A DNA stretch of 64,000 nucleotides from Streptococcus hyointestinalis (GCF_900459405.1 NZ_UHFN01000007.1:1116001-1180000), one strand, 5' to 3'; shown: positions 1-9,469, counted from the first letter of the stretch. Numbers and translations are program-made. Notes: generated by a model not told the origin, from the sequence alone.

Positions 1-198
1 CCCCATAAGCCCACCCAAGGTCGCTCCAATGCGAGGACCATAGATGATAGAGGCAATGATAACTGGAATGTGGACGATGGTCGGTCTGATGGGCACTGGC
101 CAGAGGTTAAAGACCAAGCTCGAGAGGAAATGAATGACGAGCATAATGGCAAAAAAGATAGCGATAATAGCAACGTCTGATGATTTTTTTCTTTTCAT
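1..198 (-). CDS. ECF transporter S component, partial (3' end outside window)
   Basis: This is the N-terminal 66 codons of a small hydrophobic membrane protein read on the minus strand; the rest lies before base 1. The start is the ATG at 198-196, preceded by a good AGGAG ribosome site. The basic start MKRKK is followed by two hydrophobic stretches and a Pro-rich turn with VPIRPTIVHIPV and the GPRIGATLGGLMG loop, typical of substrate-binding (S) components of energy-coupling-factor vitamin transporters. It follows coaB and coaC by 8 bases in the same direction, so a pantothenate-type S component is likely. The substrate is inferred from context only. Confidence 0.8.
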   Translation of the reverse strand, partial: MKRKKSSDVAIIAIFFAIMLVIHFLSSLVFNLWPVPIRPTIVHIPVIIASIIYGPRIGATLGGLMG

Positions 199-206
199 AA
201 AAACTC

Positions 207-758
207 CTAAAGTGTGTGTAGTGTGTCGTTGACAGCTTGGACGATGACGTCCAGATTAGCCAGTGCGCCACGTCCAATATCTCCGCAAGCAAGTAGACTC
301 TCACGAGGTTCAAGCTCATGAAAGCCAACCTGTTTGAGGAGAGAGAGATTGGCTTTGGTGATAGGGTTGTCATACATGTTGGTATTCATAGCAGGCGCTA
401 TGAGTTTTGGGGTATCTTTTGGAAGAGCAAGGGCTGTGCTGGTTACGATATTGTCCGCCAAGCCATGTGCTAGATGAGCAATAGTATTTGCTGAAGCTGG
501 CGCTAGTAAAAAGAGGTCGCAGGTCTTAGCCAGCTCGATGTGGTTAATCGCCTTGGGGTCACTCTCTTCCATGACGTCCAGATGAACCGTATTTTTCGAG
601 AGGACTTGTAGTGTTAGGGGTGTGATAAACTGGCTAGCAGCCTGTGTCATGAGGACATGCACGTCATAGCCAGACTTTGTCAGTTGATTGGCGAGGTCAG
701 CTGCTTTATAGGCAGAGATACTGCCTGAAACAGCTAAAAGAATCTTTTGTTTAGTCAT
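207..758 (-). CDS. coaC: phosphopantothenoylcysteine decarboxylase CoaC
   Basis: This flavoprotein decarboxylates 4'-phosphopantothenoylcysteine to 4'-phosphopantetheine in coenzyme A synthesis. The 183-residue protein has the HFCD-family signatures in order: the N-terminal LLAVSGSISAYK FMN-binding loop, the conserved His in INHIELAK (about residue 73), PASANTIA, the PAMNTNMY substrate loop near residue 122 and ACGDIGRGAL near 157. It is a separate polypeptide, as is usual in streptococci, and not fused to CoaB as in many bacteria. Its start overlaps the end of coaB by 8 bases, so the two are translationally coupled. Confidence 0.95.
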   Translation of the reverse strand: MTKQKILLAVSGSISAYKAADLANQLTKSGYDVHVLMTQAASQFITPLTLQVLSKNTVHLDVMEESDPKAINHIELAKTCDLFLLAPASANTIAHLAHGLADNIVTSTALALPKDTPKLIAPAMNTNMYDNPITKANLSLLKQVGFHELEPRESLLACGDIGRGALANLDVIVQAVNDTLHTL

Positions 759-1437
759 GAGTCACCACTTTCTGATAAATAAGCTGCGCAATCTCCTCCT
801 TGCTGTTTGCTTCAAAGGCACTATCCTCGGTGAGGAGATAAGCATGATGGCTTTTGGCGTCAATCTCAGTGAGGTCATTGGCTAGGATGTAGTCTGCTTG
901 GTTACGCTTGAGACTGGCTCTAGCAACCGAAAACAGCTCATCTTTTGGCACATCGACCAAAAGCTTAAAGCCGACGAGGAGAATGTCTGGATTCCAAAGC
1001 TTGATATGCGAGATCAGTTTGGGTGTTTTCTTGAGAAACAGCACTTGATAGTCGCTGCTTGAAGCAATTTTAGCCTCTGTGTTTTCTTGGTTCAAGAAAA
1101 GAGCAAGGTCGCTAGAATTGCGAGCGGTTTCAAAATCTGTCATATAAATAGGGCTGTAGTCAGAAACTGCCATGCTATGAATGATGACATCATGCGTCTT
1201 GACCAGTGGCTCAAGCGTTTCCTTGAGACTAGCAACATCAGAAACAAGATAAATAGTAAGATTTTCATGGTCTGACGGCTTGATTGCCCGCGCTGTTGTG
1301 ACCAAGGTGACACGGTTTCCTTGGTCTAAGAAGATCTTAGCCATGATACTGCCAAGTTTACCTGTAGCGTGATTGGTAATACCACGCACACGGTCAATTT
1401 TTTCAGTTGTTCCGCCAGAAGTAATTAAAACGTTCAT
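751..1437 (-). CDS. coaB: phosphopantothenate--cysteine ligase CoaB
   Basis: CoaB joins cysteine to 4'-phosphopantothenate before decarboxylation by CoaC. The 228-residue protein starts MNVLITSGGTTEKID, the nucleotide-binding Rossmann start of the DFP C-terminal domain, and contains the VRGITNHATGKLG loop and VIHSMAVSDY. The downstream KTPKLISHIK and VGFKLL segments and the AND near residue 190 fit the family. It is the first gene of a coaB-coaC-transporter operon on the minus strand. A TTTACG/TACAAT promoter lies immediately upstream, with the -10 only about 7 bases from the start codon, so the mRNA may have almost no leader. Confidence 0.94.
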   Translation of the reverse strand: MNVLITSGGTTEKIDRVRGITNHATGKLGSIMAKIFLDQGNRVTLVTTARAIKPSDHENLTIYLVSDVASLKETLEPLVKTHDVIIHSMAVSDYSPIYMTDFETARNSSDLALFLNQENTEAKIASSSDYQVLFLKKTPKLISHIKLWNPDILLVGFKLLVDVPKDELFSVARASLKRNQADYILANDLTEIDAKSHHAYLLTEDSAFEANSKEEIAQLIYQKVVTHD

Positions 1438-1443
1438 AGTCCT

Positions 1444-1472
1444 ATTGTAACGAAAAAAGAGATATTCGTAAA
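1444..1472 (-). promoter_or_regulatory. coaB promoter
   Basis: Read on the minus strand, TTTACG (1472-1467) and TACAAT (1449-1444) are separated by 17 bases. The start codon A is at 1437, so transcription could begin at or next to it. A weak TAGGAC ribosome site overlaps the -10. Confidence 0.6.
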
Positions 1473-1569
1473 GGTTAAAATCATTTGGTCACAAAAAGGA
1501 AGAGAAGTTGCGCTAAATGACGAACATTAAAATAACAAGTGTTAAAAACGTGCGTTTTTTAGAGATATT

Positions 1570-1578
1570 TGCTATAAT
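1570..1578 (+). promoter_or_regulatory. fhs extended -10 promoter
   Basis: TGCTATAAT is an extended -10 element without a clear -35. It lies 30 bases before the fhs start codon. Confidence 0.6.
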
Positions 1579-1607
1579 GTTATTATAACGTAAAAGAGGG
1601 GTGCCAA

Positions 1608-3278
1608 ATGAAATCTGATATCGAAATTGCACAAAGTGTGACTCTAAAGCCTATCACTGAAGTGGTTGAGCAAGTAGGGATTGGCTTTGATGATTTGGAG
1701 CTTTACGGCAAATACAAAGCCAAATTGTCATTTGACAAAATCGAAGAAGTTAAGAACAACAAACCTGGTAAGCTTATCCTTGTGACTGCTATCAACCCAA
1801 CACCAGCAGGCGAAGGAAAGTCTACCATGTCCATCGGACTTGCGGATGCGCTCAATAAAATCGGTAAGAAAACCATGATTGCTCTACGTGAGCCGTCTCT
1901 TGGTCCTGTTATGGGGATTAAAGGCGGAGCAGCAGGAGGAGGTTATGCTCAAGTCCTTCCCATGGAAGATATCAACCTCCACTTCACAGGGGACATGCAC
2001 GCCATCACAACGGCAAACAATGCTCTGTCAGCCTTGATTGACAATCATCTCCATCAAGGCAACGAGTTAGGCATTGACCAACGTCGTATCATCTGGAAAC
2101 GTGTGGTTGACCTCAACGACCGTGCACTTCGTCATGTGACGGTTGGTCTTGGTAGCCCTGTCAATGGTATCCCACGTGAGGACGGCTTTGACATTACGGT
2201 AGCGTCTGAAATCATGGCAATCTTGTGCTTGGCAACTGACCTTGAGGACTTGAAAGAGCGCTTAGCAAACATTGTGATCGGCTATCGCTATGACCGCACA
2301 CCTGTCTATGTTAAGGACTTGCAAGTAGAAGGCGCTTTGACGCTTATCCTAAAAGACGCTATCAAGCCAAACCTTGTCCAAACCATCTATGGTACACCTG
2401 CCCTTGTTCACGGTGGTCCATTTGCCAATATTGCTCACGGCTGTAACTCTGTTCTTGCGACAACAACGGCGCTTCGTTTAGCGGACTACACTGTCACAGA
2501 GGCAGGATTTGGAGCTGACCTTGGAGCTGAGAAGTTCTTGGACATCAAGACACCAAATCTACCAACAACACCAGATGCGATTGTCGTTGTGGCAACGCTT
2601 CGTGCTCTTAAAATGCACGGTGGTGTGGCTAAGGCAGACCTCACTCAAGAAAATGTTCAAGCTGTCAAAGATGGTTTTGCTAATCTTGAACGCCATGTGC
2701 AAAACATGCGCAAATACGGCATTCCAGTTGTCGTTGCTATCAATGAATTTGTCACAGATACAGCCGATGAAATCAATGCTTTGAAAGAACTCTGCCGCTC
2801 AATTGATGTCCCTGTAGAGCTTGCTAGCGTCTGGGCTGATGGCGCAGATGGTGGTGTTGACCTTGCTAAAACACTTATCAAGACCATCGAAGAAAACCCA
2901 GCTAACTACACACGTCTTTACGATGATAGCGATGATTTGGAAACTAAAATCACTAAAATCGTCACAGAAATCTACGGCGGAAAAGCAGTGACCTTTGGTC
3001 CAAAAGCCAAAACACAACTCAAACAATTCGCCCAGTTTGGTTGGGATAAATTGCCAGTTTGTATGGCAAAAACACAGTACAGCTTCTCTGACAATCCAAG
3101 TCAGCTTGGAGCGCCGACAGACTTTGACATTACCATCCGTGAGTTTGTACCAAAAACAGGTGCTGGCTTCATCGTTGCTTTGACAGGAGATGTCATGACC
3201 ATGCCTGGTCTTCCTAAAAAACCAGCTGCGCTCAATATGGATGTCGCTCCTGACGGCACAGCTATCGGACTTTTCTAA
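1608..3278 (+). CDS. fhs: formate--tetrahydrofolate ligase
   Basis: Fhs uses ATP to couple formate to tetrahydrofolate, giving 10-formyl-THF for purines and initiator formylation. The 556-residue length is the family norm. The P-loop TPAGEGKST is at residues 65-73; [21 protein letters not shown] (starts near residue 95), [10 protein letters not shown] and the C-terminal GLPKKPAA also match the family. It is a single-gene unit: an extended -10 promoter lies upstream and a strong terminator directly after the stop. The ATG follows an AGAGGGG ribosome site. Confidence 0.97.
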   Translation: MKSDIEIAQSVTLKPITEVVEQVGIGFDDLELYGKYKAKLSFDKIEEVKNNKPGKLILVTAINPTPAGEGKSTMSIGLADALNKIGKKTMIALREPSLGPVMGIKGGAAGGGYAQVLPMEDINLHFTGDMHAITTANNALSALIDNHLHQGNELGIDQRRIIWKRVVDLNDRALRHVTVGLGSPVNGIPREDGFDITVASEIMAILCLATDLEDLKERLANIVIGYRYDRTPVYVKDLQVEGALTLILKDAIKPNLVQTIYGTPALVHGGPFANIAHGCNSVLATTTALRLADYTVTEAGFGADLGAEKFLDIKTPNLPTTPDAIVVVATLRALKMHGGVAKADLTQENVQAVKDGFANLERHVQNMRKYGIPVVVAINEFVTDTADEINALKELCRSIDVPVELASVWADGADGGVDLAKTLIKTIEENPANYTRLYDDSDDLETKITKIVTEIYGGKAVTFGPKAKTQLKQFAQFGWDKLPVCMAKTQYSFSDNPSQLGAPTDFDITIREFVPKTGAGFIVALTGDVMTMPGLPKKPAALNMDVAPDGTAIGLF

Positions 3279-3282
3279 TGTA

Positions 3283-3313
3283 TGAAAAAGTCAAGCCTAG
3301 CTTGGCTTTTTCA
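3283..3313 (+). terminator. fhs terminator
   Basis: A-rich left arm with GTCAAGC pairs with GCTTGGC followed by a T run; the loop is CTA. It begins 4 bases after the fhs stop. Confidence 0.85.
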
Positions 3314-3378
3314 GTTGTCGTGACTTTCTCTCTTTCTGTAAATTTTTTGTCAATTTTACTCACAAGGATAGCGATTTA

Positions 3379-3387
3379 TGCTATAAT
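3379..3387 (+). promoter_or_regulatory. cls extended -10 promoter
   Basis: TGCTATAAT is an extended -10 located about 40 bases before the AGGAT ribosome-like site of cls. A TTGTCA sits too far upstream to be its -35. Confidence 0.55.
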
Positions 3388-3498
3388 GGAACAAATGTCA
3401 TTTTTATGGAAAGGTAGGATAAAGCAATCGCAACCCAAAGTCAATCCCAATCAAAACCCGTTTACCTGCTGAAAAAAGGACAGCGTGGGCTAAAACGG

Positions 3499-5010
3499 AT
3501 GTTATTTAGTCGATCGATACTGATTATTTTGCTCCTGTTATTACAGATTGTCTTTTTAGCGGAGGCTTATATTTGGCTAGACCAGTACCGCACATGGTTC
3601 TTTGTTATTGAGCGTCTCTTGTCACTTGTCGCCATTTTTTACCTTATCAATGGAGAGATGGACGCTCTATCACGAGTGACATGGCTCATTTTGATTATGA
3701 TAGCACCTCTTTTAGGGTCAGCTCTCCTTCTTTATACACGCCTTGACCTTGGTTATCGAGGGCTCCAGAGGCGCATAGACGTTGTGACTGAGGAGTCAGC
3801 ACAGTTTTTACAGACAAAACCTGAGATTTTAGCTGCTCTAAAGAGTAATGCTTCGACCACTTATCACTTGGTGCGTTATTTTGAAAAATGCCGTGGCGAT
3901 TTTCCAGCCTATCAAAATACGCAAGTCACTTATTTCCCGTTGGGAGAAAACTTCTTTGAGGACTTTAAAAAAGAGCTGCTAAAAGCTAAAAAATACATTT
4001 TCCTAGAGTTTTTCATTATTGATGAGGGACTGATGTGGGGGGAGATTTTAAATATCCTTGAGCAAAAGGTTGCTGAGGGTGTCGAGGTGCGTGTCATGTA
4101 TGACGGCTTGATTGAGATTACCAAGCTCTCAACCGACTACGCTAAGAGACTAGAGGCAGTAGGCATTAAAGCCAAGGCTTTCTCACCAGTAACACCTTTT
4201 TTATCCACTTACTATAACTACCGTGACCACCGCAAAATTGCCGTTATTGATGGTGAAGTTGCCTATACGGGTGGTGTCAATCTTGCGGATGAATACATCA
4301 ATGAAATTGACCGCTTTGGACACTGGAAAGACACAGCTATCAAGCTAAAAGGCGATGCGGTGGATAGTTTCCTTGTTATCTTCTTACAATTATGGTCTAC
4401 TACCGAGCGTGAGTTGATTGTGGAGCCTTATCTGGTTGAACATGAGACATTGCCAGACACCAGCGGTTATGTCATTCCTTATGCGGACTCACCGCTTGAC
4501 CGAGACAAGGTCGGCGAAAATGTCTATATCGATATTTTGAACCATGCCAGACAGTATGTCTACATCATGACACCTTACCTTATCCTTGATAGTGAGTTTG
4601 AGCATGCTATTCGCTTTGCGGCTGAGCGGGGTGTAGACGTCCGTATCATAATGCCAGGTATCCCAGATAAGCCTATGGCTTACAACTTAGCAAAGACTTA
4701 CTACCGTCAACTCATGAACTCTGGTGTCAAGATTTATCAGTACACGCCAGGATTTGTCCATGCCAAGGTCTTTGTCAGTGACCATACCAAGGCTGTGGTG
4801 GGAACGATTAACCTTGATTATCGCAGTCTCTACCATCACTTTGAGTGTGCGACTTATCTCTACAAAGTGGATGCTATCAAAGACATTTATGCGGACTTCC
4901 TTGCTACCCAAGAAAAGTCTGAGTTGGTGACTGTTGAGATGTTGAAGAAGCGTCCCTTGCGCCAAAAAATCGCAGGCTCTCTTGTCAAGACCATCGCTCC
5001 ACTTTTATAG
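3499..5010 (+). CDS. cls: cardiolipin synthase
   Basis: Cls condenses phosphatidylglycerol molecules to cardiolipin at the membrane. From the first ATG the product has 503 residues: two N-terminal membrane helices (about residues 5-25 and 35-75), a PLDc_N-like linker, then two phospholipase D motifs, DHRKIAVID with YTGG near residue 245 and VHAKVFVSD with GTINLD near 425. The start is doubtful. The frame stays open to 3427 and would add MATQSQ-like sequence ending KKGQRGLKR, and a well-spaced AGGAT site (3416-3420) precedes an ATC codon at 3427 rather than ATG. The ATG at 3499 has no ribosome site. The enzyme itself is secure. Confidence 0.93.
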   Translation: MLFSRSILIILLLLLQIVFLAEAYIWLDQYRTWFFVIERLLSLVAIFYLINGEMDALSRVTWLILIMIAPLLGSALLLYTRLDLGYRGLQRRIDVVTEESAQFLQTKPEILAALKSNASTTYHLVRYFEKCRGDFPAYQNTQVTYFPLGENFFEDFKKELLKAKKYIFLEFFIIDEGLMWGEILNILEQKVAEGVEVRVMYDGLIEITKLSTDYAKRLEAVGIKAKAFSPVTPFLSTYYNYRDHRKIAVIDGEVAYTGGVNLADEYINEIDRFGHWKDTAIKLKGDAVDSFLVIFLQLWSTTERELIVEPYLVEHETLPDTSGYVIPYADSPLDRDKVGENVYIDILNHARQYVYIMTPYLILDSEFEHAIRFAAERGVDVRIIMPGIPDKPMAYNLAKTYYRQLMNSGVKIYQYTPGFVHAKVFVSDHTKAVVGTINLDYRSLYHHFECATYLYKVDAIKDIYADFLATQEKSELVTVEMLKKRPLRQKIAGSLVKTIAPLL

Positions 5011-5045
5011 TAGCCAAGAAGGCAAAAATCTGTTATACTAGTCTT

Positions 5046-5187
5046 ATGCGATGAGTCGATAAGTGGCATTGCCACTTTCGTTTAGGGAGGTCATTAACGC
5101 AGGAGCGGACTTTGGTTAGTTGTGTGAACCTGCTAACCACACTTGAAAAAGTGCCCTTGTGCCGAGAAGTTTTCTCGGCTTTTTTTG
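5046..5187 (+). ncRNA. asd RNA motif (small RNA upstream of asd)
   Basis: A 140-base structured transcript is predicted here. It has a -10 TATACT at 5034-5039, an internal hairpin around GTGGCATTGCCAC, a conserved-looking core (GGGAGGTCATTAACGCAGGA), a second stem with GTTAG/CTAAC, and ends in a strong intrinsic terminator. Position directly before asd in a streptococcus matches the published asd motif (Rfam asd), reported as a probable trans-acting RNA because it carries its own terminator. It is not a lysine riboswitch: those conserved boxes are absent. The family assignment comes from memory of position and layout, not from a covariance search. Confidence 0.72.
5161..5187 (+). terminator. 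terminator of the asd RNA
   Basis: GCCGAGAA pairs with TTCTCGGC around a GTT loop and is followed by seven or more T. Confidence 0.9.
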
Positions 5188-5234
5188 TTAGCAATTTCAC
5201 CATTTTCAGTCTTTTCAAGCGCTCTAAAAAGTAG

Positions 5235-5240
5235 TATAAT
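5235..5240 (+). promoter_or_regulatory. asd gene -10
   Basis: TATAAT lies 47 bases after the small-RNA terminator and 59 bases before the asd start, with a weak TTTTCA 17 bases upstream. The asd gene therefore has its own promoter, separate from the RNA. Confidence 0.55.
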
Positions 5241-5298
5241 GGTGTTATTATAATTTTAGAAAATTTTGAACGTGAAAAGGATTTTGGAGGTACGTTTT

Positions 5299-6375
5299 AT
5301 GGCTTATACCGTTGCAGTTGTAGGTGCTACAGGAGCTGTGGGGACACAGATGATTAAGCAGTTAGAGGAGTCGACACTGCCCATCGAAAAGCTCCGCTTA
5401 CTCTCGTCAAGTCGCTCTGCAGGAAAGACTTTACAATTTAAGGGACAAGACATCGTTGTCGAACAAACGACAGAAGAGTCATTTGCGGGTGTTGATATTG
5501 CCCTCTTTTCTGCTGGTGGCTCAACCTCTGCCAAATACGCACCTTATGCTGTCAAAGCAGGTGCTGTCGTTGTAGACAACACGTCTTATTTCCGCCAAAA
5601 TCCAGATGTGCCACTGGTTGTTCCTGAGGTCAATGCGCATGCGCTAGACGCTCACAATGGTATCATTGCTTGTCCTAACTGCTCAACCATCCAAATGATG
5701 GTCGCTCTTGAGCCAGTGCGCCAAAAATGGGGACTTGAGCGTATCATCGTATCCACTTACCAAGCTGTCTCTGGTGCAGGCGCTCGTGCTATTGAGGAAA
5801 CAAAGCGTGAACTCAAAGAAGCTGTCGTTGATGGTGTTGACCCTAAAGACTTGAAAGCAGACATCCTGCCAGCAGGTGGCGATAAAAAGCACTATTCAAT
5901 TGCCTTTAATGCCCTTGCTCAGATTGATGTCTTTACAGACAATGACTACACCTACGAAGAGATGAAAATGACCAATGAAACCAAGAAAATCATGGAAGAT
6001 GATGAGATCAAGGTTTCAGCGACATGTGTGCGTATTCCAGTCTTGTCAGCACACTCTGAGTCTGTCTACATCGAGACAAAAGACGTCGCACCAATTGATG
6101 AGGTCAAAAAAGCTATTGCAAGCTTCCCAGGTGCTGTGCTAGAAGACGACCCATCACAGCAAATTTACCCACAAGCAGTCAACGCCGTTGGTAAACGTGA
6201 GACCTTTGTCGGACGTATCCGAAAAGACTTGGACGCACCAAAAGGCATTCACATGTGGATAGTTTCTGATAACTTGCTTAAAGGTGCTGCTTGGAACTCT
6301 GTTCAAATCGCAGAGACACTTCACGAGCGTAACCTTGTTTGCCCAACAAAAGACCTGAAATTTCCATTGAAATAA
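5299..6375 (+). CDS. asd: aspartate-semialdehyde dehydrogenase
   Basis: Asd reduces beta-aspartyl phosphate to aspartate semialdehyde, the branch point to lysine/diaminopimelate, threonine and methionine. The 358-residue protein has the NADP loop GATGAVG at residues 9-15, SAGGSTS at 71-77 and the catalytic Cys128 in ACPNCST. I chose the ATG at 5299 because GGAGG is 8 bases before it; an upstream in-frame TTG at 5266 lacks a site. The next gene is dapA, which uses the product, so the pair forms a diaminopimelate/lysine unit. Confidence 0.96.
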   Translation: MAYTVAVVGATGAVGTQMIKQLEESTLPIEKLRLLSSSRSAGKTLQFKGQDIVVEQTTEESFAGVDIALFSAGGSTSAKYAPYAVKAGAVVVDNTSYFRQNPDVPLVVPEVNAHALDAHNGIIACPNCSTIQMMVALEPVRQKWGLERIIVSTYQAVSGAGARAIEETKRELKEAVVDGVDPKDLKADILPAGGDKKHYSIAFNALAQIDVFTDNDYTYEEMKMTNETKKIMEDDEIKVSATCVRIPVLSAHSESVYIETKDVAPIDEVKKAIASFPGAVLEDDPSQQIYPQAVNAVGKRETFVGRIRKDLDAPKGIHMWIVSDNLLKGAAWNSVQIAETLHERNLVCPTKDLKFPLK

Positions 6376-6418
6376 CGTTGTGTCAAAAGGTATTTGGAAC
6401 AATAGAAAAGAGAAGCCT

Positions 6419-7348
6419 ATGTCAATTATGGATTTAAAAGATGTGAAGTTGATTACAGCCTTGGTAACGCCGTTTAACGAAGACGGTTCAATCAATTTTG
6501 ATGCGCTACCAAAGTTGATTGAACACTTGCTAGACCACCATACAGAAGCTCTGCTATTAGCAGGAACGACAGCAGAAAGCCCAACGCTCACACACGATGA
6601 GGAGCTAGAGCTTTTTGCTGCGGTGCAAAAGATTGTGGCTGGGCGAGTGCCTTTGATTGCTGGTGTCGGCACGAACGACACTCGTGACTCGGTAGATTTT
6701 GCAAAGGAAGTGGCAGAGTTTGGTGGCTTTGCTGCGGGGCTTGCTATCGTTCCTTACTACAATAAACCAACGCAAGAAGGGCTTTATCATCACTTCAAGG
6801 CAATTGCAGATGCGAGCAGTCTTCCAATTATCATCTACAATATCCCAGGGCGTGTGGTTGTTGAGCTAGCGTCAGATACCATGCTCCGACTCGCCGAGCA
6901 CCCAAATATCATCGGTGTCAAGGAATGCACGACCTTGGACAATATGGCTTACTTGATTGAAAATAGACCAGATGATTTTCTTGTCTATACCGGTGAGGAT
7001 GGCGAAGCTTTTCATGCTATGAATCTGGGAGCTGACGGTGTTATCAGCGTAGCTTCGCATACCAATGGTGATGAGATGTATGAGATGCTTCAAGCCATCG
7101 AGGCTGGTGACATTAAAAAAGCCGCTAAGATTCAGCGTCAGTTCTTGCCAAAAGTCAATGCCCTTTTTTCTGTGGCGAGCCCTGCACCAGTCAAGGCTGT
7201 GCTCAATTACCTTGGCTTTGATGTGGGACCACTCCGCCTTCCTTTAGTTTCGTGTACAGAGGAGGAAGCGGACAAGATTATCCGAGTTGTTTTAGGAAAG
7301 ACCAAGCGCCCTCACTATGTGACAGGTGTCCTTCGTCCAGACTACTAA
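6419..7348 (+). CDS. dapA: 4-hydroxy-tetrahydrodipicolinate synthase
   Basis: DapA condenses pyruvate with aspartate semialdehyde, the first committed step to diaminopimelate and lysine. From MSIMDLKDV the protein has 309 residues, the usual length. The GTTAES motif (Thr50-Thr51), Tyr140 in IIYNIPGR and the Schiff-base Lys168 in GVKECT are all present. The longer frame from a GTG at 6380 has no ribosome site. It is 43 bases after asd with no obvious promoter or terminator between, so co-transcription is likely. Confidence 0.96.
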   Translation: MSIMDLKDVKLITALVTPFNEDGSINFDALPKLIEHLLDHHTEALLLAGTTAESPTLTHDEELELFAAVQKIVAGRVPLIAGVGTNDTRDSVDFAKEVAEFGGFAAGLAIVPYYNKPTQEGLYHHFKAIADASSLPIIIYNIPGRVVVELASDTMLRLAEHPNIIGVKECTTLDNMAYLIENRPDDFLVYTGEDGEAFHAMNLGADGVISVASHTNGDEMYEMLQAIEAGDIKKAAKIQRQFLPKVNALFSVASPAPVKAVLNYLGFDVGPLRLPLVSCTEEEADKIIRVVLGKTKRPHYVTGVLRPDY

Positions 7349-7389
7349 GCGCATGTACTCAAGTTTTCACGCTTTTTCGGTCCTAAAAC

Positions 7390-7418
7390 TTGACAAATGA
7401 TGAAAACATTTGCATAAT
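7390..7418 (+). promoter_or_regulatory. promoter of the ATP-cone gene
   Basis: TTGACA (7390-7395) and CATAAT (7413-7418) are spaced 17 bases apart. Confidence 0.8.
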
Positions 7419-7455
7419 AAAGTTATAGATAAAAAGCAGGATTGGAGGATAGTCT

Positions 7456-7794
7456 ATGCAAGTAACAAAACGTAATGGTCAAGTCGTCGAATTTGATGCA
7501 GATAAGATTTATCAAGCCATACTAAAAGCTGCACAGACTGTTTATGTGCTGGATGACAAGCTACGTAAGGACTTGGCGCAAGTGACTAAAAAGGTTGTCA
7601 TTGATTTGCAAGAAGCGCAAGTGGAGCGCCCGACTATTAGTATGGTGCAGTCTTTGGTTGAGAATCGCTTGCTAGACGCAGGACACATCACCATAGCAGA
7701 GCATTACATTGCTTATCGTTTGCAACGTGATTTGGAGCGCAGTGGCTATTCAGACCATTTAGCTGTTCATCTGCATTTTGAAAAGTTGAAATAG
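7456..7794 (+). CDS. stand-alone ATP-cone domain protein
   Basis: The 112-residue protein is almost entirely an ATP-cone: it begins MQVTKRNGQVVEFDADKI, like the N-terminal regulatory domain of ribonucleotide reductases and NrdR, and ends with AEHYIAYRLQRDLE. It has no catalytic domain. ATP-cones bind ATP/dATP and set oligomer state, so a regulatory role in nucleotide metabolism is possible but unproven. GGAGG lies 7 bases before the ATG and a near-consensus promoter is upstream. The gene stands alone. Confidence 0.85.
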   Translation: MQVTKRNGQVVEFDADKIYQAILKAAQTVYVLDDKLRKDLAQVTKKVVIDLQEAQVERPTISMVQSLVENRLLDAGHITIAEHYIAYRLQRDLERSGYSDHLAVHLHFEKLK

Positions 7795-7854
7795 CATTCG
7801 TCGTTTTGGAGATTGTGTTAGTATTGATAAAAAACAAGGCACTAAGAGTAAATA

Positions 7855-7886
7855 GAGGCTGGGACTGGTTCCTCGCCTCGTTTTTT
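7855..7886 (+). terminator. terminator after the ATP-cone gene
   Basis: GAGGC and GCCTC arms enclose a 15-base loop with GGGAC/GGTTCC pairing and are followed by TTTTTT. It lies 27 bases before the next start, so it could also act as a leader attenuator. Confidence 0.55.
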
Positions 7887-7912
7887 ACGGACATAATGAT
7901 AATGAGGAAATT

Positions 7913-9454
7913 ATGAGTATTTTAGAAGTGAAAAATCTTAGTCACGGTTTTGGTGACCGTGCGATTTTTGAGAATGTCTCTTTTCGCCTGTTAAAAGGTG
8001 AGCATATCGGACTTGTCGGGGCAAATGGTGAGGGTAAATCAACTTTCATGTCTATTGTCACAGGGCAATTGCAGCCTGATGAGGGAAAAGTCGAGTGGTC
8101 TAAGTATGTGACAGCAGGCTATCTTGACCAGCACACAGTGCTTAACACTGGTCAGACCATCCGTGATGTCTTGCGGACAGCTTTTGATGACCTCTTTAAG
8201 ACCGAAGAGCGTATCAACGACATTTACATGGCGATGGCTGAAGAGGGCGCTGATGTCGATAGCCTCATGGAGGAGGTCGGTGAGCTGCAAGACCGTCTAG
8301 AAAGCCGTGATTTTTATACCTTAGATGCCAAGATTGATGAGGTAGCTCGTGCGCTTGGTGTTATGGACTTTGGCATGGATACAGATGTCACAGAGCTCTC
8401 TGGTGGACAGAGAACTAAGGTTTTACTGGCTAAACTTTTGCTTGAAAAACCAGACATTCTCCTGCTTGATGAGCCAACCAACTATCTGGATGCGGAGCAC
8501 ATCGAGTGGTTGAAGCGCTACCTGCAAGACTACGAAAATGCCTTTGTGCTTATCTCGCACGACATTCCTTTCTTAAATGATGTCATCAATATCGTCTACC
8601 ACGTTGAAAATCTCGACTTGGTGCGCTATACAGGGGATTACCATCAGTTTGAGGAAGTTTATGCCATGAAAAAAGCACAGCTTGAGGCAGCTTATGAGCG
8701 TCAGCAAAAAGAAATCGCAGACCTGCAGGACTTTGTCAATCGCAATAAAGCCAGAGTGGCGACACGCAATATGGCAATGTCTCGTCAGAAGAAATTGGAC
8801 AAGATGGAAAAAATCGAGCTGAAAGCTGAAAAGCCTAAGCCAAGCTTTTCTTTCAAAGAAGCGAGAACACCGAGCCGCTTCATCTTTCAGACGCAGGGTT
8901 TGCAAATCGGCTACGACCGTCCGCTGACCGCTCCGCTTGATTTGACTTTTGAGCGCAATCAAAAGATTGCCATTGTCGGAGCAAACGGGATTGGTAAGAC
9001 GACGCTTCTAAAGAGTCTACTGGGCATTATCCCGCCACTTGCTGGGCAAGTTGAGCGTGGGGACTACTTGGAGCTAGGTTATTTTGAGCAGGAAGTGGCT
9101 CACGCTAATCGTCAAACACCGCTAGAAGCCGTTTGGGACGCTTTCCCAGCGATGAATCAAGCAGAAGTGCGTGCAGCACTAGCCAGATGTGGGTTGACCA
9201 GCAAGCACATCGAAAGCCAAATCCAAGTGCTGTCTGGTGGTGAGCAAGCCAAGGTGCGCTTTTGCCTTTTGATGAACCGTGAAAATAATGTCCTTGTCCT
9301 AGATGAGCCGACCAATCACCTCGATGTGGACGCTAAGGACGAGTTGAAGCGAGCACTGCAAGCCTACAAAGGCTCTGTTCTCATGGTCTGCCACGAGCCC
9401 GACTTTTACCAAGGCTGGGTGGATGACGTCTGGGATTTTAACACGCTAGCTTAG
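7913..9454 (+). CDS. ABC-F family ATPase
   Basis: This soluble 513-residue protein has two ATP-binding cassettes and no membrane segment, the ABC-F pattern. Cassette one has Walker A GANGEGKST, signature LSGGQRTK and Walker B LLLDEPTNYLD; cassette two has GANGIGKTT, LSGGEQAK and LVLDEPTNHLD. The charged linker around residues 245-310 (RQQKEIADLQ, ending with RQKKLDKMEK) corresponds to the interdomain arm that enters the ribosomal E site in this family. ABC-F proteins act on ribosomes, some giving antibiotic protection; which subgroup this belongs to was not determined. Confidence 0.93.
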   Translation: MSILEVKNLSHGFGDRAIFENVSFRLLKGEHIGLVGANGEGKSTFMSIVTGQLQPDEGKVEWSKYVTAGYLDQHTVLNTGQTIRDVLRTAFDDLFKTEERINDIYMAMAEEGADVDSLMEEVGELQDRLESRDFYTLDAKIDEVARALGVMDFGMDTDVTELSGGQRTKVLLAKLLLEKPDILLLDEPTNYLDAEHIEWLKRYLQDYENAFVLISHDIPFLNDVINIVYHVENLDLVRYTGDYHQFEEVYAMKKAQLEAAYERQQKEIADLQDFVNRNKARVATRNMAMSRQKKLDKMEKIELKAEKPKPSFSFKEARTPSRFIFQTQGLQIGYDRPLTAPLDLTFERNQKIAIVGANGIGKTTLLKSLLGIIPPLAGQVERGDYLELGYFEQEVAHANRQTPLEAVWDAFPAMNQAEVRAALARCGLTSKHIESQIQVLSGGEQAKVRFCLLMNRENNVLVLDEPTNHLDVDAKDELKRALQAYKGSVLMVCHEPDFYQGWVDDVWDFNTLA

Positions 9455-9469
9455 GAGAGAGATAATACC

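Noticed and set aside
5046..5187. Lysine riboswitch or T-box ahead of asd
   Set aside because: The lysine-box conserved loops and the T-box GGTGG anti-terminator sequence are absent, and a complete terminator precedes the asd promoter.
6154..6681. Minus-strand frame of 175 codons opposite asd and dapA
   Set aside because: It overlaps two well-conserved genes, has no family match and no initiation signals.
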